DNA from: CAXBNB01 sp040222275
GTDB lineage: Bacteria; Bacteroidota; Bacteroidia; Cytophagales; Cyclobacteriaceae
NCBI GenBank assembly: GCA_040222275.1
Contig: JAVKDJ010000092.1
Span: 62,001-126,000, forward strand
Reading direction: 5' to 3'
DNA length: 64,000 bases
Shown here in pieces: positions 18,409-25,755 of the stretch. The first letter of the stretch is position 1. Each line of letters opens with the position of its first letter. Below the pieces are notes generated by a model. It saw nothing but the letters and a program-made list of their open reading frames with translations. It was not told the DNA's origin and did no database searches. A program made the translations under genes and the position numbers.

Positions 18409-18736
18409 ACGACTTTAAATTATTTAACATGGAAAATGAAAAAGTGAAGAAGCCTCACGATCATGGCTACCAATAGAATTGCACTTATAAGCGCAATGAA
18501 AAGCCACTTCAGCACCAGTTTCAGTGTGATTTTCTTCCTTCTCTTTTTCCTTTTTTTCTTTTTGTGTTTATTCAGTTTTTTCAAGCTGTACAAATAGAAT
18601 TGAACATGAATAAAGGGATGCCTTTGAAAAAAGACACATGAGGGATGTTTAGTTAGCTATCAGGATGATTAAAGACCTTACATCTTGATAAAAGACTTTA
18701 TCGGTCAGACATACTGATTCTTCTAAACGCAGGAAA
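18409..18736 (-). other. Leader region of the czc operon with direct repeats
   Basis: This 328-bp stretch lies between the DUF6660-type gene and czcA. Apart from the candidate small frame at 18420-18593 it holds two near-identical decamers, GATTAAAGAC at 18667-18676 and GATAAAAGAC at 18687-18696, exactly 20 bp apart. The second also forms a palindrome GATAAA-agac-TTTATC (18687-18702). Same-face direct repeats two helical turns apart are typical of an activator or repressor dimer site. A clear TAnnTTTG promoter was not found here, so the operon may instead start upstream of the DUF6660 gene. Confidence 0.3.
18420..18593 (-). CDS. Candidate small cationic one-helix membrane protein (TTG start)
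   Basis: A frame with no ATG before its hydrophobic part ends with TAA at 18420, 11 nt before czcA. From a TTG at 18593 (another at 18584) it would give 57 residues: a Lys/Arg cluster (KKLNKHKKKKRKKRRKK), then one helix (LVLKWLFIALISAILLVAMI), then RLLHFFIFHVK. A basic segment followed by a helix is what a membrane-anchored small protein looks like, and the frame is well separated from other genes. Without an ATG or family match it remains a candidate only; the alternative is non-coding leader DNA. Confidence 0.35.
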   Translation of the reverse strand: MYSLKKLNKHKKKKRKKRRKKITLKLVLKWLFIALISAILLVAMIVRLLHFFIFHVK

Positions 18737-19057
18737 TTATGACATTGGAGGCTTAAGAAAACCAGAGATATCAGCGCTGCTGAAATCCTGAAAATAAGAA
18801 GTGTAAACCGCAGGTAATTTCACGAGGTGCGTGAAATCAACTCCGGCTGCTGACACGAAGTGTACATGACAGCAATGGCAAACACATAGAGGGGAACAAC
18901 CATCCCAATCACTTTGGTGGTCGTGGTTATGGCTTCCGTCATTGCTGGTTAGCGATGTAACGGTCTCTCTGGTGTTGTCCAACGAGGCTGTATCCGCACA
19001 TGCTACGCCCATCAGGGCCATCAAATAAAAACTCAATATGTAACATGCATTTTTCAC
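18737..19057 (-). CDS. Small Cys/His-rich secreted protein (DUF6660-type)
   Basis: A 106-residue protein from a GTG start at 19057. A signal peptide (NACYILSFYLMALMGVACA) may end in a lipobox-like GVAC. The mature part has a His/Asp cluster (NDGSHNHDHQSDW) and a cysteine block CSPLCVCHCCHVHF. This order matches DUF6660, short Bacteroidota proteins found at the head of Czc/Cus efflux loci. Its ligands are ideal for soft or borderline metals, so a periplasmic metal-binding or sensing role is likely but unproven. A -7-like TACATTTG lies only 5 nt upstream, which would make the message nearly leaderless. Confidence 0.7.
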   Translation of the reverse strand: MKNACYILSFYLMALMGVACADTASLDNTRETVTSLTSNDGSHNHDHQSDWDGCSPLCVCHCCHVHFVSAAGVDFTHLVKLPAVYTSYFQDFSSADISGFLKPPMS

Positions 19058-19361
19058 AGGTGCAAATGTACGTAATTAAACAGTGCAATACCATTGCAAT
19101 GTTGAAATAACCTCAAATAATTCACTAGGTTAGTGTTTTTCTGATAATACTCAAGCCAATTTCTTATACTAAACGAAAGCGACCGTATTGTTTGATATTA
19201 TTTTTGTTCTTCAAAAAAAATAGAGTCTTGATCCAAATGCTTCACAATGAGGGGTACTTAATTGTAATTAACCAGAACAATAGTTGGTACAACAAACAAT
19301 TGATTTTTTTGGTTTATTTTAGAGTTTTTTAAGCTTAGCAAAGTGCTTCCACGAAACCAAT
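19058..19361. promoter_or_regulatory. Divergent promoter region between the efflux operon and marR
   Basis: This 304-bp AT-rich intergenic region separates divergent genes. On the minus strand TACATTTG (19070-19063) fits the Bacteroidota -7 consensus TAnnTTTG, but no TTG lies at the expected 19-21 nt spacing. A perfect inverted repeat TGCAAT-acc-ATTGCA at 19084-19098 lies 27 bp ahead of the GTG start and is a good operator candidate for the MarR protein or another metal regulator. No clear promoter was seen for the plus-strand marR gene. Confidence 0.35.
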
Positions 19362-19802
19362 ATGAAAGAAATAGAGCTAATAAAAGGGTACGGACCCTAT
19401 GTTGACAGGTTGAATAGGATTATGAAGCTCGACCTTGTAAAGAGTTTTAAAGAAGCCGGCATCAACCTGACTCCTGAGCAATGGATTGTCTTGTCAAAGG
19501 CAGCAGCTAAAAAGGAGATGTCGCAGACTGAATTAGCCAATGCTACTTTTAAGGACTCCCCTACGGTTTCGAGGATTATCGATATACTTTGTGACAGGGG
19601 ATATCTGATTCGCACCGCCATTCAAAATGATCGACGAAAGTTTTTAATATCTGTTACAACAAGTGGCAGTGAAGTAGCGGAGAAGGCCTATCCCATAGTG
19701 ATGTCTAGAAGAAAACAGGGCTGGAAGGGATTGTCCAAAAGTGATTTTAACAATTTTATACGAATCATGGAAACCATCATAGACAACTATCAGAAGAAGT
19801 AG
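19362..19802 (+). CDS. MarR family transcriptional regulator
   Basis: A 146-residue winged-helix dimer. Helix 1 region GPYVDRLNRIMKLDLVKSFK, then GINLTPEQWIVLSKAAAKKE, the recognition helix in ANATFKDSPTVSRIIDILCD, and the wing RTAIQNDRRKFLISVTTSGS with the conserved Asp-Arg-Arg. MarR proteins repress genes for efflux, stress or aromatic catabolism and are relieved by small phenolic ligands or oxidation. It stands alone, divergent from the metal island and convergent with the acetoacetyl-CoA ligase gene, 8 bp away. Either could be its target; an aromatic ligand would fit the homogentisate genes. That is inference. Confidence 0.92.
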   Translation: MKEIELIKGYGPYVDRLNRIMKLDLVKSFKEAGINLTPEQWIVLSKAAAKKEMSQTELANATFKDSPTVSRIIDILCDRGYLIRTAIQNDRRKFLISVTTSGSEVAEKAYPIVMSRRKQGWKGLSKSDFNNFIRIMETIIDNYQKK

Positions 19803-19810
19803 GTTTCAGC

Positions 19811-21772
19811 TCAAAATGTTTGGGCCATTTCGGTGAATTGCCGTAAGGCTTCTGGGTTCCTCACTGTTTCCGGATTGATGTTTTTGGATTGATTCATACC
19901 TAATAGTATTTTTTTGACAGGTATCTCCATTTTCTTGCCACTCAATGTATATGGAATGTCTTTCACAGCAATGATGCGGTCTGGTACATGTCGGGGAGAG
20001 CATTTATCTTTTAGCTGACCTTTTATTTTCGTTATGATTTCCTCCAGGTTGATACCCGGCTCGAGCACTGCAAACAACACCATAATATCATCCCCGTTGG
20101 GTTTTTCCAGGTCAACAACGAGGCTGTCTTTAATTTCTTCCAGATTGTCGAGTACAGCGTAAATTTCTGCCGTACCAATCCTGATGCCTTTGCGGTTGAG
20201 TGTGGCATCAGACCGACCCTGTATGATGAGACTTCCATTGTCGGAAATATTGATCCAGTCGCCATGGCACCATTTGCCTGCATATTTTTCAAAATAGCTG
20301 GATAGATATCGCTTGTTTTTCGGGTCATTCCAAAAAAACACGGGCATAGAGGGCATGGGTTGCTCGATTACCATTTCGCCAAGGCTTCCATTGATTTTAT
20401 TTCCCAGTTCGTCATAAGCATACAAGGCACAACCCAAAGCACGTGCTTGAATCGCACCTTTGTATACAGGCACTTCGGGGCAGCCTCCTACAAATGCCGT
20501 GCAAACATCCGTACCCCCGCTCATGGAGCAAAGCCACACACCCTGAGACACATGCTGATACACCCATTCGAAGGTCTCCGGTGGCAAGGGTGCCCCTGTA
20601 GATCCAATTGAACGCAGTGCCTGCAGGTTGTAATCTTTGCCTGGGGTAAGTCCTTTTTTCATGCAGGCAGTGAGGTAGGGGGCACTCGTGCCAAAATGGT
20701 GGATGGGCAACTGTTCTGTCATTTCCCACAGCGCGTTGAGATTGTGGTAGGCCGGGCTGCCATCGTACAATACAGGTACCGCACCTGCCAGCATACTTGC
20801 CTGGAGAAAGTTCCACATCATCCATCCGGTGGTAGTAAACCAGAAGAAATGCTCCCCTTTTTTTACATCGTTGTGAAAGTGCATGTACTTTAGGTGCTCC
20901 AGCAGCACGCCACCATGGGAATGTGTGATGGCCTTGGGTTTGCCTGTGGTGCCGGATGAATAGAGCACCCAGATAGGATGGCTAAAGTCAACAGCGGAAA
21001 AGCGAACCGGGGAAGGGGGTATTTCCAGAATGTTTTCCCATGTTTGGGCATTTTCTATAGATGTTTCCTGAAGGGCATCCAGGTATGGGATTATTACCAC
21101 GGTTTCTATACTGCTGATGCCATTTCGGATTTGGCTGATTTCATCGGTGCGGAGGTTTCTTTTGCCATTGTATTGATAGCCATTCACCGCAAACAACAGC
21201 TTCGGTGCTACCTGTTCGAACCTGTCGATTACCGTATTCACCCCAAAGTCCGGCGAGCAGCATGTCCAGATAGCACCCAGCGAATTGACCGCCAAAAACA
21301 CGATGATGGCCTCAGGTATGTTGGGAAGATAGCCCGCTACGCAATCCCCTTTTTTTACACCCTGGCCAATCAAAAACTGTTGGACAGAACTTACCTTGTT
21401 TTCGAGTTCATCCCAGCTTATTGCGGTGGTATTGGTGTATTCATTTTTGAAGTAGAGTGCTGGTTGTCCTTGCGTTTTTTGACGAAAAATATGTTCGGCA
21501 TAGTTCAGTGTTGCCCCCTCAAACCACCTTGCTCCTGGCATATTGTGTGAGGAGAGCACCGCCTGATAAGGGGAATGGGATTTGATATCGAAATATTGCC
21601 ATAGGCTTTCCCAAAAAAGTTCGATATGATTGATCGACCATTCCCAAAGTCCCTCATAGCTATCAAAAGAAAGGTTTTTATTGGCCCTTAGCCAATGCCT
21701 GAAATCCCCAAGGTTGGATTGTTCAATGAATTGTGGGGTAGGGGTCCAGAGTACCTGTTGTGATGTAGCCAT
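19811..21772 (-). CDS. Acetoacetate-CoA ligase
   Basis: A 653-residue ANL-superfamily enzyme that makes acetoacetyl-CoA from acetoacetate, ATP and CoA. Length matches the family. Seen: the N-terminal ACAS-type cap (FRHWLRANKNLSFDSYEGLW), the P-loop VLYSSGTTGKPKAITHSHGG at about residues 265-285, FWFTTTGWMMWNF, SMSGGTDVCTAF, and the C-terminal GRSDATLNRKGIRIGTAEIY hinge followed by TLSGKKMEIPVKKIL with the catalytic Lys. It begins 3 nt after the flavin reductase-like gene. Acetoacetate is the product of fumarylacetoacetase encoded just upstream, so this enzyme completes tyrosine carbon recovery. Confidence 0.93.
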   Translation of the reverse strand: MATSQQVLWTPTPQFIEQSNLGDFRHWLRANKNLSFDSYEGLWEWSINHIELFWESLWQYFDIKSHSPYQAVLSSHNMPGARWFEGATLNYAEHIFRQKTQGQPALYFKNEYTNTTAISWDELENKVSSVQQFLIGQGVKKGDCVAGYLPNIPEAIIVFLAVNSLGAIWTCCSPDFGVNTVIDRFEQVAPKLLFAVNGYQYNGKRNLRTDEISQIRNGISSIETVVIIPYLDALQETSIENAQTWENILEIPPSPVRFSAVDFSHPIWVLYSSGTTGKPKAITHSHGGVLLEHLKYMHFHNDVKKGEHFFWFTTTGWMMWNFLQASMLAGAVPVLYDGSPAYHNLNALWEMTEQLPIHHFGTSAPYLTACMKKGLTPGKDYNLQALRSIGSTGAPLPPETFEWVYQHVSQGVWLCSMSGGTDVCTAFVGGCPEVPVYKGAIQARALGCALYAYDELGNKINGSLGEMVIEQPMPSMPVFFWNDPKNKRYLSSYFEKYAGKWCHGDWINISDNGSLIIQGRSDATLNRKGIRIGTAEIYAVLDNLEEIKDSLVVDLEKPNGDDIMVLFAVLEPGINLEEIITKIKGQLKDKCSPRHVPDRIIAVKDIPYTLSGKKMEIPVKKILLGMNQSKNINPETVRNPEALRQFTEMAQTF

Positions 21773-21775
21773 AGA

Positions 21776-22684
21776 TTAAAGGTAGTCAACGATCATAAGT
21801 GTAGCCAAAGCCTCATGGATATTTCCCCTTTCTATCAGCAATTTTCCCTTGAGATGTAATTGTCTTTTGAGCTCGTTAGAATTTTTACTGTTCGCTTCGA
21901 GAAGGCTTTTCATGGGCTCTGATTCGGCAATTCGTTGGACGTTATCCCCAGAAGGGAGTTTTTCCACATTGCCTATCCTTCCCAGGTTGTTTCCGGTGAG
22001 GATGTCGCTGTTGCGAATACTTTCAGGCAATTGGTCCACGCCTATTCCTTTGCTGAGCAGTGGTTTTGGTATTTCGAACATGGCATCCCCGCTGGCCCTG
22101 CAATACCAATTTTCTCCCATACGTCCAATCTGGTCTATTTTGGTAGGGTCCAGGCTGTCGTCCTGCCTTAGGTATTGCTTGTTTAGATGTACGTATAAAA
22201 CCTCTGAAATTACCAGGTTGCCAGCACCTCCATCACTACCCAACTCTATGATGTCATTCACTTTGCATTCAAAGGCAACAGGGGATTCCTGCACCCAGGG
22301 GGGCTTTACGCATAGAGATTCCACAGGGGTGAGGCCAGCCTTTATGAATTCATTGATGCCTTTGTCGTACTCGGTACTGGCAAGCGACATTTGTTCTGCC
22401 ATGTCGTGGTTGACAATGTTGATGGTCACCTCAGCTACTTGCTTTACATTGTCATAGGTGTCCTTGGTGGAATTGTCCCTGCCTCTGCGAGCCGGGGAGA
22501 AAATGAGTATTGGGGGATTGGCACTAAAGGCATTGAAAAAACTGAACGGACTCAGGTTGACACTGCCCTGACTATCGATGGTACTGGCAAAAGCAATGGG
22601 ACGAGGAGCTACTGCAGCCAGCAGGTACCCATGTAGTTTCGCAAGGGGGAGGTTGGCTGGATTGATGCTTAATGTATCTTTCAT
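21776..22684 (-). CDS. Flavin reductase-like FMN-binding split-barrel protein
   Basis: A 302-residue protein. The flavin reductase-like split barrel covers about residues 12-205: LLAAVAPRPIAFASTIDSQG, VNLSPFSFFNAFSANPPILI, DNVKQVAEVTINIVNHD and FECKVNDIIELGSDGGAGNL. An extra C-terminal segment of about 90 residues is mostly helical and uncharacterised. Proteins of this type occur next to homogentisate dioxygenase genes in many Bacteroidota; their reaction is not known and they may reduce flavin for an oxygenase or act on a pathway intermediate. Context in this window: downstream of hmgA and fahA and coupled to the acetoacetyl-CoA ligase gene. Confidence 0.85.
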   Translation of the reverse strand: MKDTLSINPANLPLAKLHGYLLAAVAPRPIAFASTIDSQGSVNLSPFSFFNAFSANPPILIFSPARRGRDNSTKDTYDNVKQVAEVTINIVNHDMAEQMSLASTEYDKGINEFIKAGLTPVESLCVKPPWVQESPVAFECKVNDIIELGSDGGAGNLVISEVLYVHLNKQYLRQDDSLDPTKIDQIGRMGENWYCRASGDAMFEIPKPLLSKGIGVDQLPESIRNSDILTGNNLGRIGNVEKLPSGDNVQRIAESEPMKSLLEANSKNSNELKRQLHLKGKLLIERGNIHEALATLMIVDYL

Positions 22685-23035
22685 TGACTATATAAATAAA
22701 AGGTTCTATGTGATTTACCGCAGGTTGTGTTATTTACAAAAAAAATGGAGGTAAAATGAAGATATTCAGTTGTACCCTACATTTCTCCTCATGCCGGAGG
22801 GGCACCTACTTTTCCTAGATGAAAAGTAGGCAAAAATCATGGAAAATTTAACGCTCAATGCCTTTGCCCTCATCCGCTCACCAATTTTCCTCCCTCCCTC
22901 CTTGTCGTTTTGCCCAATGAACCAACTTTGATCAAATCCAATTTTTTTATTTGTTGTCAAGAAAAACTCCTCTAGCTAATTCTATCACCCACATATATTC
23001 GTATGGAGCCAAACAAAACTAGCTGTAATATATTA
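22685..23035. other. Intergenic region with a 10-bp inverted repeat
   Basis: This 351-bp stretch between fahA and the flavin reductase-like gene holds no convincing gene. CCTACTTTTC (22805-22814) and GAAAAGTAGG (22821-22830) form a perfect hairpin around a 6-nt loop, without a T-run. A 64-codon minus-strand frame across it looks like repeat translation and has no protein-like features. The composition (pyrimidine-rich blocks at 22870-22905) differs from nearby genes, so this may be a dispersed intergenic repeat; only a genome-wide search would tell. Confidence 0.4.
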
Positions 23036-24283
23036 TTAAACTGCCGGGAGGATTTTTCCTTTTACTTCACCAAAACCTACCCTCATGTTGTTCTTTTTGG
23101 CATGCCCGCGCATGATCACCGTATCTTCATCCTCAATGAAGGTTCTCTTGCTGCCATCTTTCATCTCCAATGGATTACTTCCAGCCCAGGAAAGCTCGAG
23201 CATAGAACCATAAGATGCTGGTGTACTACCGCTGATGGTACCAGAGGCCATCACGTCACCAACATTAACATTGCACCCATTCACAGTGTGGTGGGCCAGT
23301 TGTTGTGCCATATTCCAGTACATGTATTTAAAATTTGTTTGGCTGATCATGTTTTCATCACCATTTGTGGTTTTTAAGATTACCTCGAGGTTGATATCAT
23401 AATTTTTTTTGCCACTATGTTGGAGGTAGGGTAATACTTCGGGTTCTTGCTTTGGGCCATGTGTTTTGAAAGGTTCCAATGCTTCCATCGTAACCACCCA
23501 AGGAGAAATAGAGGAGGCAAAGTTTTTAGATAAAAATGGCCCCAGGGGAACATACTCCCACTTTTGTATGTCACGGGCCGACCAGTCATTGAACAACACC
23601 ATTCCAAAAATGTGTTCTTCTGCCTGGTCTATTTCCACTGGTTTGCCCAATGTTGTTTTTTGCCCTATAATAAAGCCCATTTCCAATTCGAAATCAAGAC
23701 GTTTGGTAGGGGCGAAAACCGGGGATGAACCGTTTGGATTGGTTTGCCCCGACGGCCTGCGCACATTGGTGCCACTCACTACAATGGATGATGCCCGGCC
23801 ATGGTAGGCTACAGGCAAGTGCCTCCAATTGGGCAAAAGGGCATTGTCGGGATCCCGAAACATTTTACCCACATTCGTGGCATGTTCGATACTGGAATAG
23901 AAATCCGTATAATCCCCCACCCGAACAGGCAGGTGCAAAATACATTCCGACTGGTTGATAAAATATTGTGGGTTTTTCTGGAGAGGGGATGCCTCTTCGA
24001 CCAACCATTGTTGTACCCTGTTTCTGACTTCCGATGTGGTTTTTTTGCCCAGTGCAATGAACTCGTTGAGATATGGCTGTTGAAGGACGGCATCATCGGC
24101 AATGAGGTCCCTGAATGCCCCATTGGATGCCAGCTCCATCAAATCTATGATTTTGTCCCCAATGGCAGTACCAACACGGTGGGAGTTCTTCAGGCTGGAA
24201 AATATCCCAAATGGCAGGTTGTATATGCTGAAATCAGAATCTGCTGCGATGTGTAACCAGGGTTTTAATGTATTGTTGGCCAT
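23036..24283 (-). CDS. fahA: Fumarylacetoacetase
   Basis: A 415-residue homologue of fumarylacetoacetate hydrolase, which splits fumarylacetoacetate into fumarate and acetoacetate in the last step of tyrosine breakdown. The N-terminal SH3-like domain (FSIYNLPFGIFSSLKNSHRV) precedes the metal-binding core: DYTDFYSSIEHATNVGKMFR with the Asp and catalytic His, LDFELEMGFIIG with two Glu ligands, and NDWSARDIQKWEYVPLGPFL with the third Asp. GNGCNVNVGDVMASGTISG-like sequence near the end closes the active site. It lies 31 bp after hmgA in the same direction, so both are read from the promoter at 25514-25543. Confidence 0.96.
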   Translation of the reverse strand: MANNTLKPWLHIAADSDFSIYNLPFGIFSSLKNSHRVGTAIGDKIIDLMELASNGAFRDLIADDAVLQQPYLNEFIALGKKTTSEVRNRVQQWLVEEASPLQKNPQYFINQSECILHLPVRVGDYTDFYSSIEHATNVGKMFRDPDNALLPNWRHLPVAYHGRASSIVVSGTNVRRPSGQTNPNGSSPVFAPTKRLDFELEMGFIIGQKTTLGKPVEIDQAEEHIFGMVLFNDWSARDIQKWEYVPLGPFLSKNFASSISPWVVTMEALEPFKTHGPKQEPEVLPYLQHSGKKNYDINLEVILKTTNGDENMISQTNFKYMYWNMAQQLAHHTVNGCNVNVGDVMASGTISGSTPASYGSMLELSWAGSNPLEMKDGSKRTFIEDEDTVIMRGHAKKNNMRVGFGEVKGKILPAV

Positions 24284-24314
24284 TATGTATTGTCTTTTTG
24301 CGAAAGTTAAAAAA

Positions 24315-25472
24315 TTATTCTAACCAGGATTTATAATATTTTTCGTCATCCATGCCCAAAGCAGTTTCTGTAATCATCAACGGTCGAAAAGTATCGATCA
24401 TTACTGCCAATTCAGCAGTTTCCTTTTGACCAATACTCTTTTCGGCCAACCCAGGGTGTGGGCCATGGGGAATGCCAGATGGATGCAGGGTGATGTCGCC
24501 TTTGTCGATGTTTTTTCTGCTCATGAAATCCCCATCCACATAATAGATCATTTCGTCTGAGTCGATGTTGGAATGGTTGTATGGTGCCGGAATGGCCTGT
24601 GGGTGGTAGTCGAATAGCCGCGGGCAAAAGGAGCATACCACGAATGCGGAAGTCTCAAATGTCTGGTGAACAGGTGGTGGTTGGTGAATCCTCCCGGTAA
24701 TGGGTTCGAAGTTGTGAATGGAAAATCCATAAGGATAATTGTACCCGTCCCATCCCACCACATCAAAGGGATGGGAGGCATACACCATTTCATGTAGCAT
24801 ACCTTGTTTTTTCACCTTGAGGGTGAAACTCCCGGTTTTATCGTAGGTTTCAAGGCCTTCAGGCAATTTGTAGTCCCGTTCACAATAAGGGGAGTGCTCC
24901 AGCAATTGCCCAAACCAATTTCTATAGCGTTTAGGAGTGTAGATGGGATGGTAGGATTCGGCGTATAGCAACCTGTTGTTGTCAGAATCGAACTCGATTT
25001 GCCAGATCATACCTCTCGGAATGATAAGATAATCCCCATAGCTGAAGGGAATGTTGCCAAGGAAAGTCCTGAGAGTACCAGATCCTTGATGGATGAACAA
25101 AAGCTCATCGGCATCAGCATTCTTGTAAAAATAGCTATCCATGGAAGACCTGGGGGCAGCTACGCCTATGTGGATGTCCTGATTGACCAGAAGCGTATAC
25201 CGGCTGTCAAGGAAATCATCGATGGGTTTGGCCTTAAAGGTTTTCAGCAACCTGGACTGAATGTTTTTCTCCACTGATATTTTAGGGCTCATTGTCTTCG
25301 AACCTGCAATTTCCTGCACCATGGTAGGGCGGTGGTGGTGGTAGAGCAGGGAGGACATGCCATCGAAACCAATGGTACCGAAGAGCTGCTCGTAGTACAA
25401 TTGTCCATTGGCTTTTTTAAAAATGGTATGCCTTTTTTGAGGAATTTCCCCTAGTCTGTGATAAATAGGCAT
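24315..25472 (-). CDS. hmgA: Homogentisate 1,2-dioxygenase
   Basis: A 385-residue cupin-fold, non-haem iron enzyme that opens the ring of homogentisate to maleylacetoacetate. The short Bacteroidota form begins MPIYHRLGEIPQKRHTIFKK. Conserved parts include ELLFIHQGSGTL, GDYLIIPRGMIWQIEF, DVVGWDGYNYPYGFSIHNFE and, near the C-terminus, NIDSDEMIYYVDGDF plus LHPSGIPHGPHPG, which supply the Glu and His iron ligands. It heads a minus-strand unit with fahA and has its own housekeeping-type promoter. The isomerase that should act between HmgA and FahA is not in this window. Confidence 0.96.
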   Translation of the reverse strand: MPIYHRLGEIPQKRHTIFKKANGQLYYEQLFGTIGFDGMSSLLYHHHRPTMVQEIAGSKTMSPKISVEKNIQSRLLKTFKAKPIDDFLDSRYTLLVNQDIHIGVAAPRSSMDSYFYKNADADELLFIHQGSGTLRTFLGNIPFSYGDYLIIPRGMIWQIEFDSDNNRLLYAESYHPIYTPKRYRNWFGQLLEHSPYCERDYKLPEGLETYDKTGSFTLKVKKQGMLHEMVYASHPFDVVGWDGYNYPYGFSIHNFEPITGRIHQPPPVHQTFETSAFVVCSFCPRLFDYHPQAIPAPYNHSNIDSDEMIYYVDGDFMSRKNIDKGDITLHPSGIPHGPHPGLAEKSIGQKETAELAVMIDTFRPLMITETALGMDDEKYYKSWLE

Positions 25473-25513
25473 GGATCAGAAGTTTTATGTTAGCAATGCA
25501 ATAATTGTCATAA

Positions 25514-25543
25514 CAAATATAATGAATCTGTTTGACATAACAA
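25514..25543 (-). promoter_or_regulatory. Housekeeping promoter of hmgA
   Basis: On the minus strand a TTG (25543-25541) is followed after exactly 19 nt by TATATTTG (25521-25514). This fits the Bacteroidota vegetative consensus TTG-N19-TAnnTTTG at both elements. The -7 element lies 41 nt upstream of the hmgA ATG. Confidence 0.7.
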
Positions 25544-25626
25544 CATCGAAAGGACAGCAATGATGTGCGGCATAATCTGGTTCTGGTTATATAGTTTTTT
25601 GCCGCTCTTCTAAAAAAAAGACAAAT

Positions 25627-25726
25627 CCCCCCTCTAAATCTTGTCAATCGCCAGCATGTGAAGATATACCCCCGTAAATAGCGTCAATTTAGCCACAGCC
25701 ACATCCACCGGTAAGAGATAGTTTTG
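25627..25726 (+). promoter_or_regulatory. Regulator box array and promoter 1 (beta-helix gene)
   Basis: Two strong C-boxes, AAATCCCCCC (C-run starts at 25627) and TATACCCCCG (C-run at 25669), lie 42 bp apart with a degenerate AATCGCC between them near 25649. TAGTTTTG at 25719-25726 matches the -7 consensus and begins 50 nt after the start of the last C-run. There is no TTG at the -33 position, as expected for an activator-dependent promoter. The arrangement recurs at five other promoters in the locus. The gene start follows at 25756. Confidence 0.65.
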
Positions 25727-25755
25727 TTGTGTTTAAAATATGATCCGCTTTTAAA

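Noticed and set aside
19241..19361. Vegetative promoter for the marR gene
   Set aside because: TTG triplets and TATTTTAG are present, but the -7 match is poor and the spacing is wrong.
20978..21550. 190-codon plus-strand frame
   Set aside because: It lies wholly inside the well-supported acetoacetyl-CoA ligase gene on the other strand; a shadow frame.
22766..22960. 64-codon minus-strand frame
   Set aside because: It runs through the inverted repeat and pyrimidine-rich DNA, has no signal or domain features, and looks like a translated repeat.
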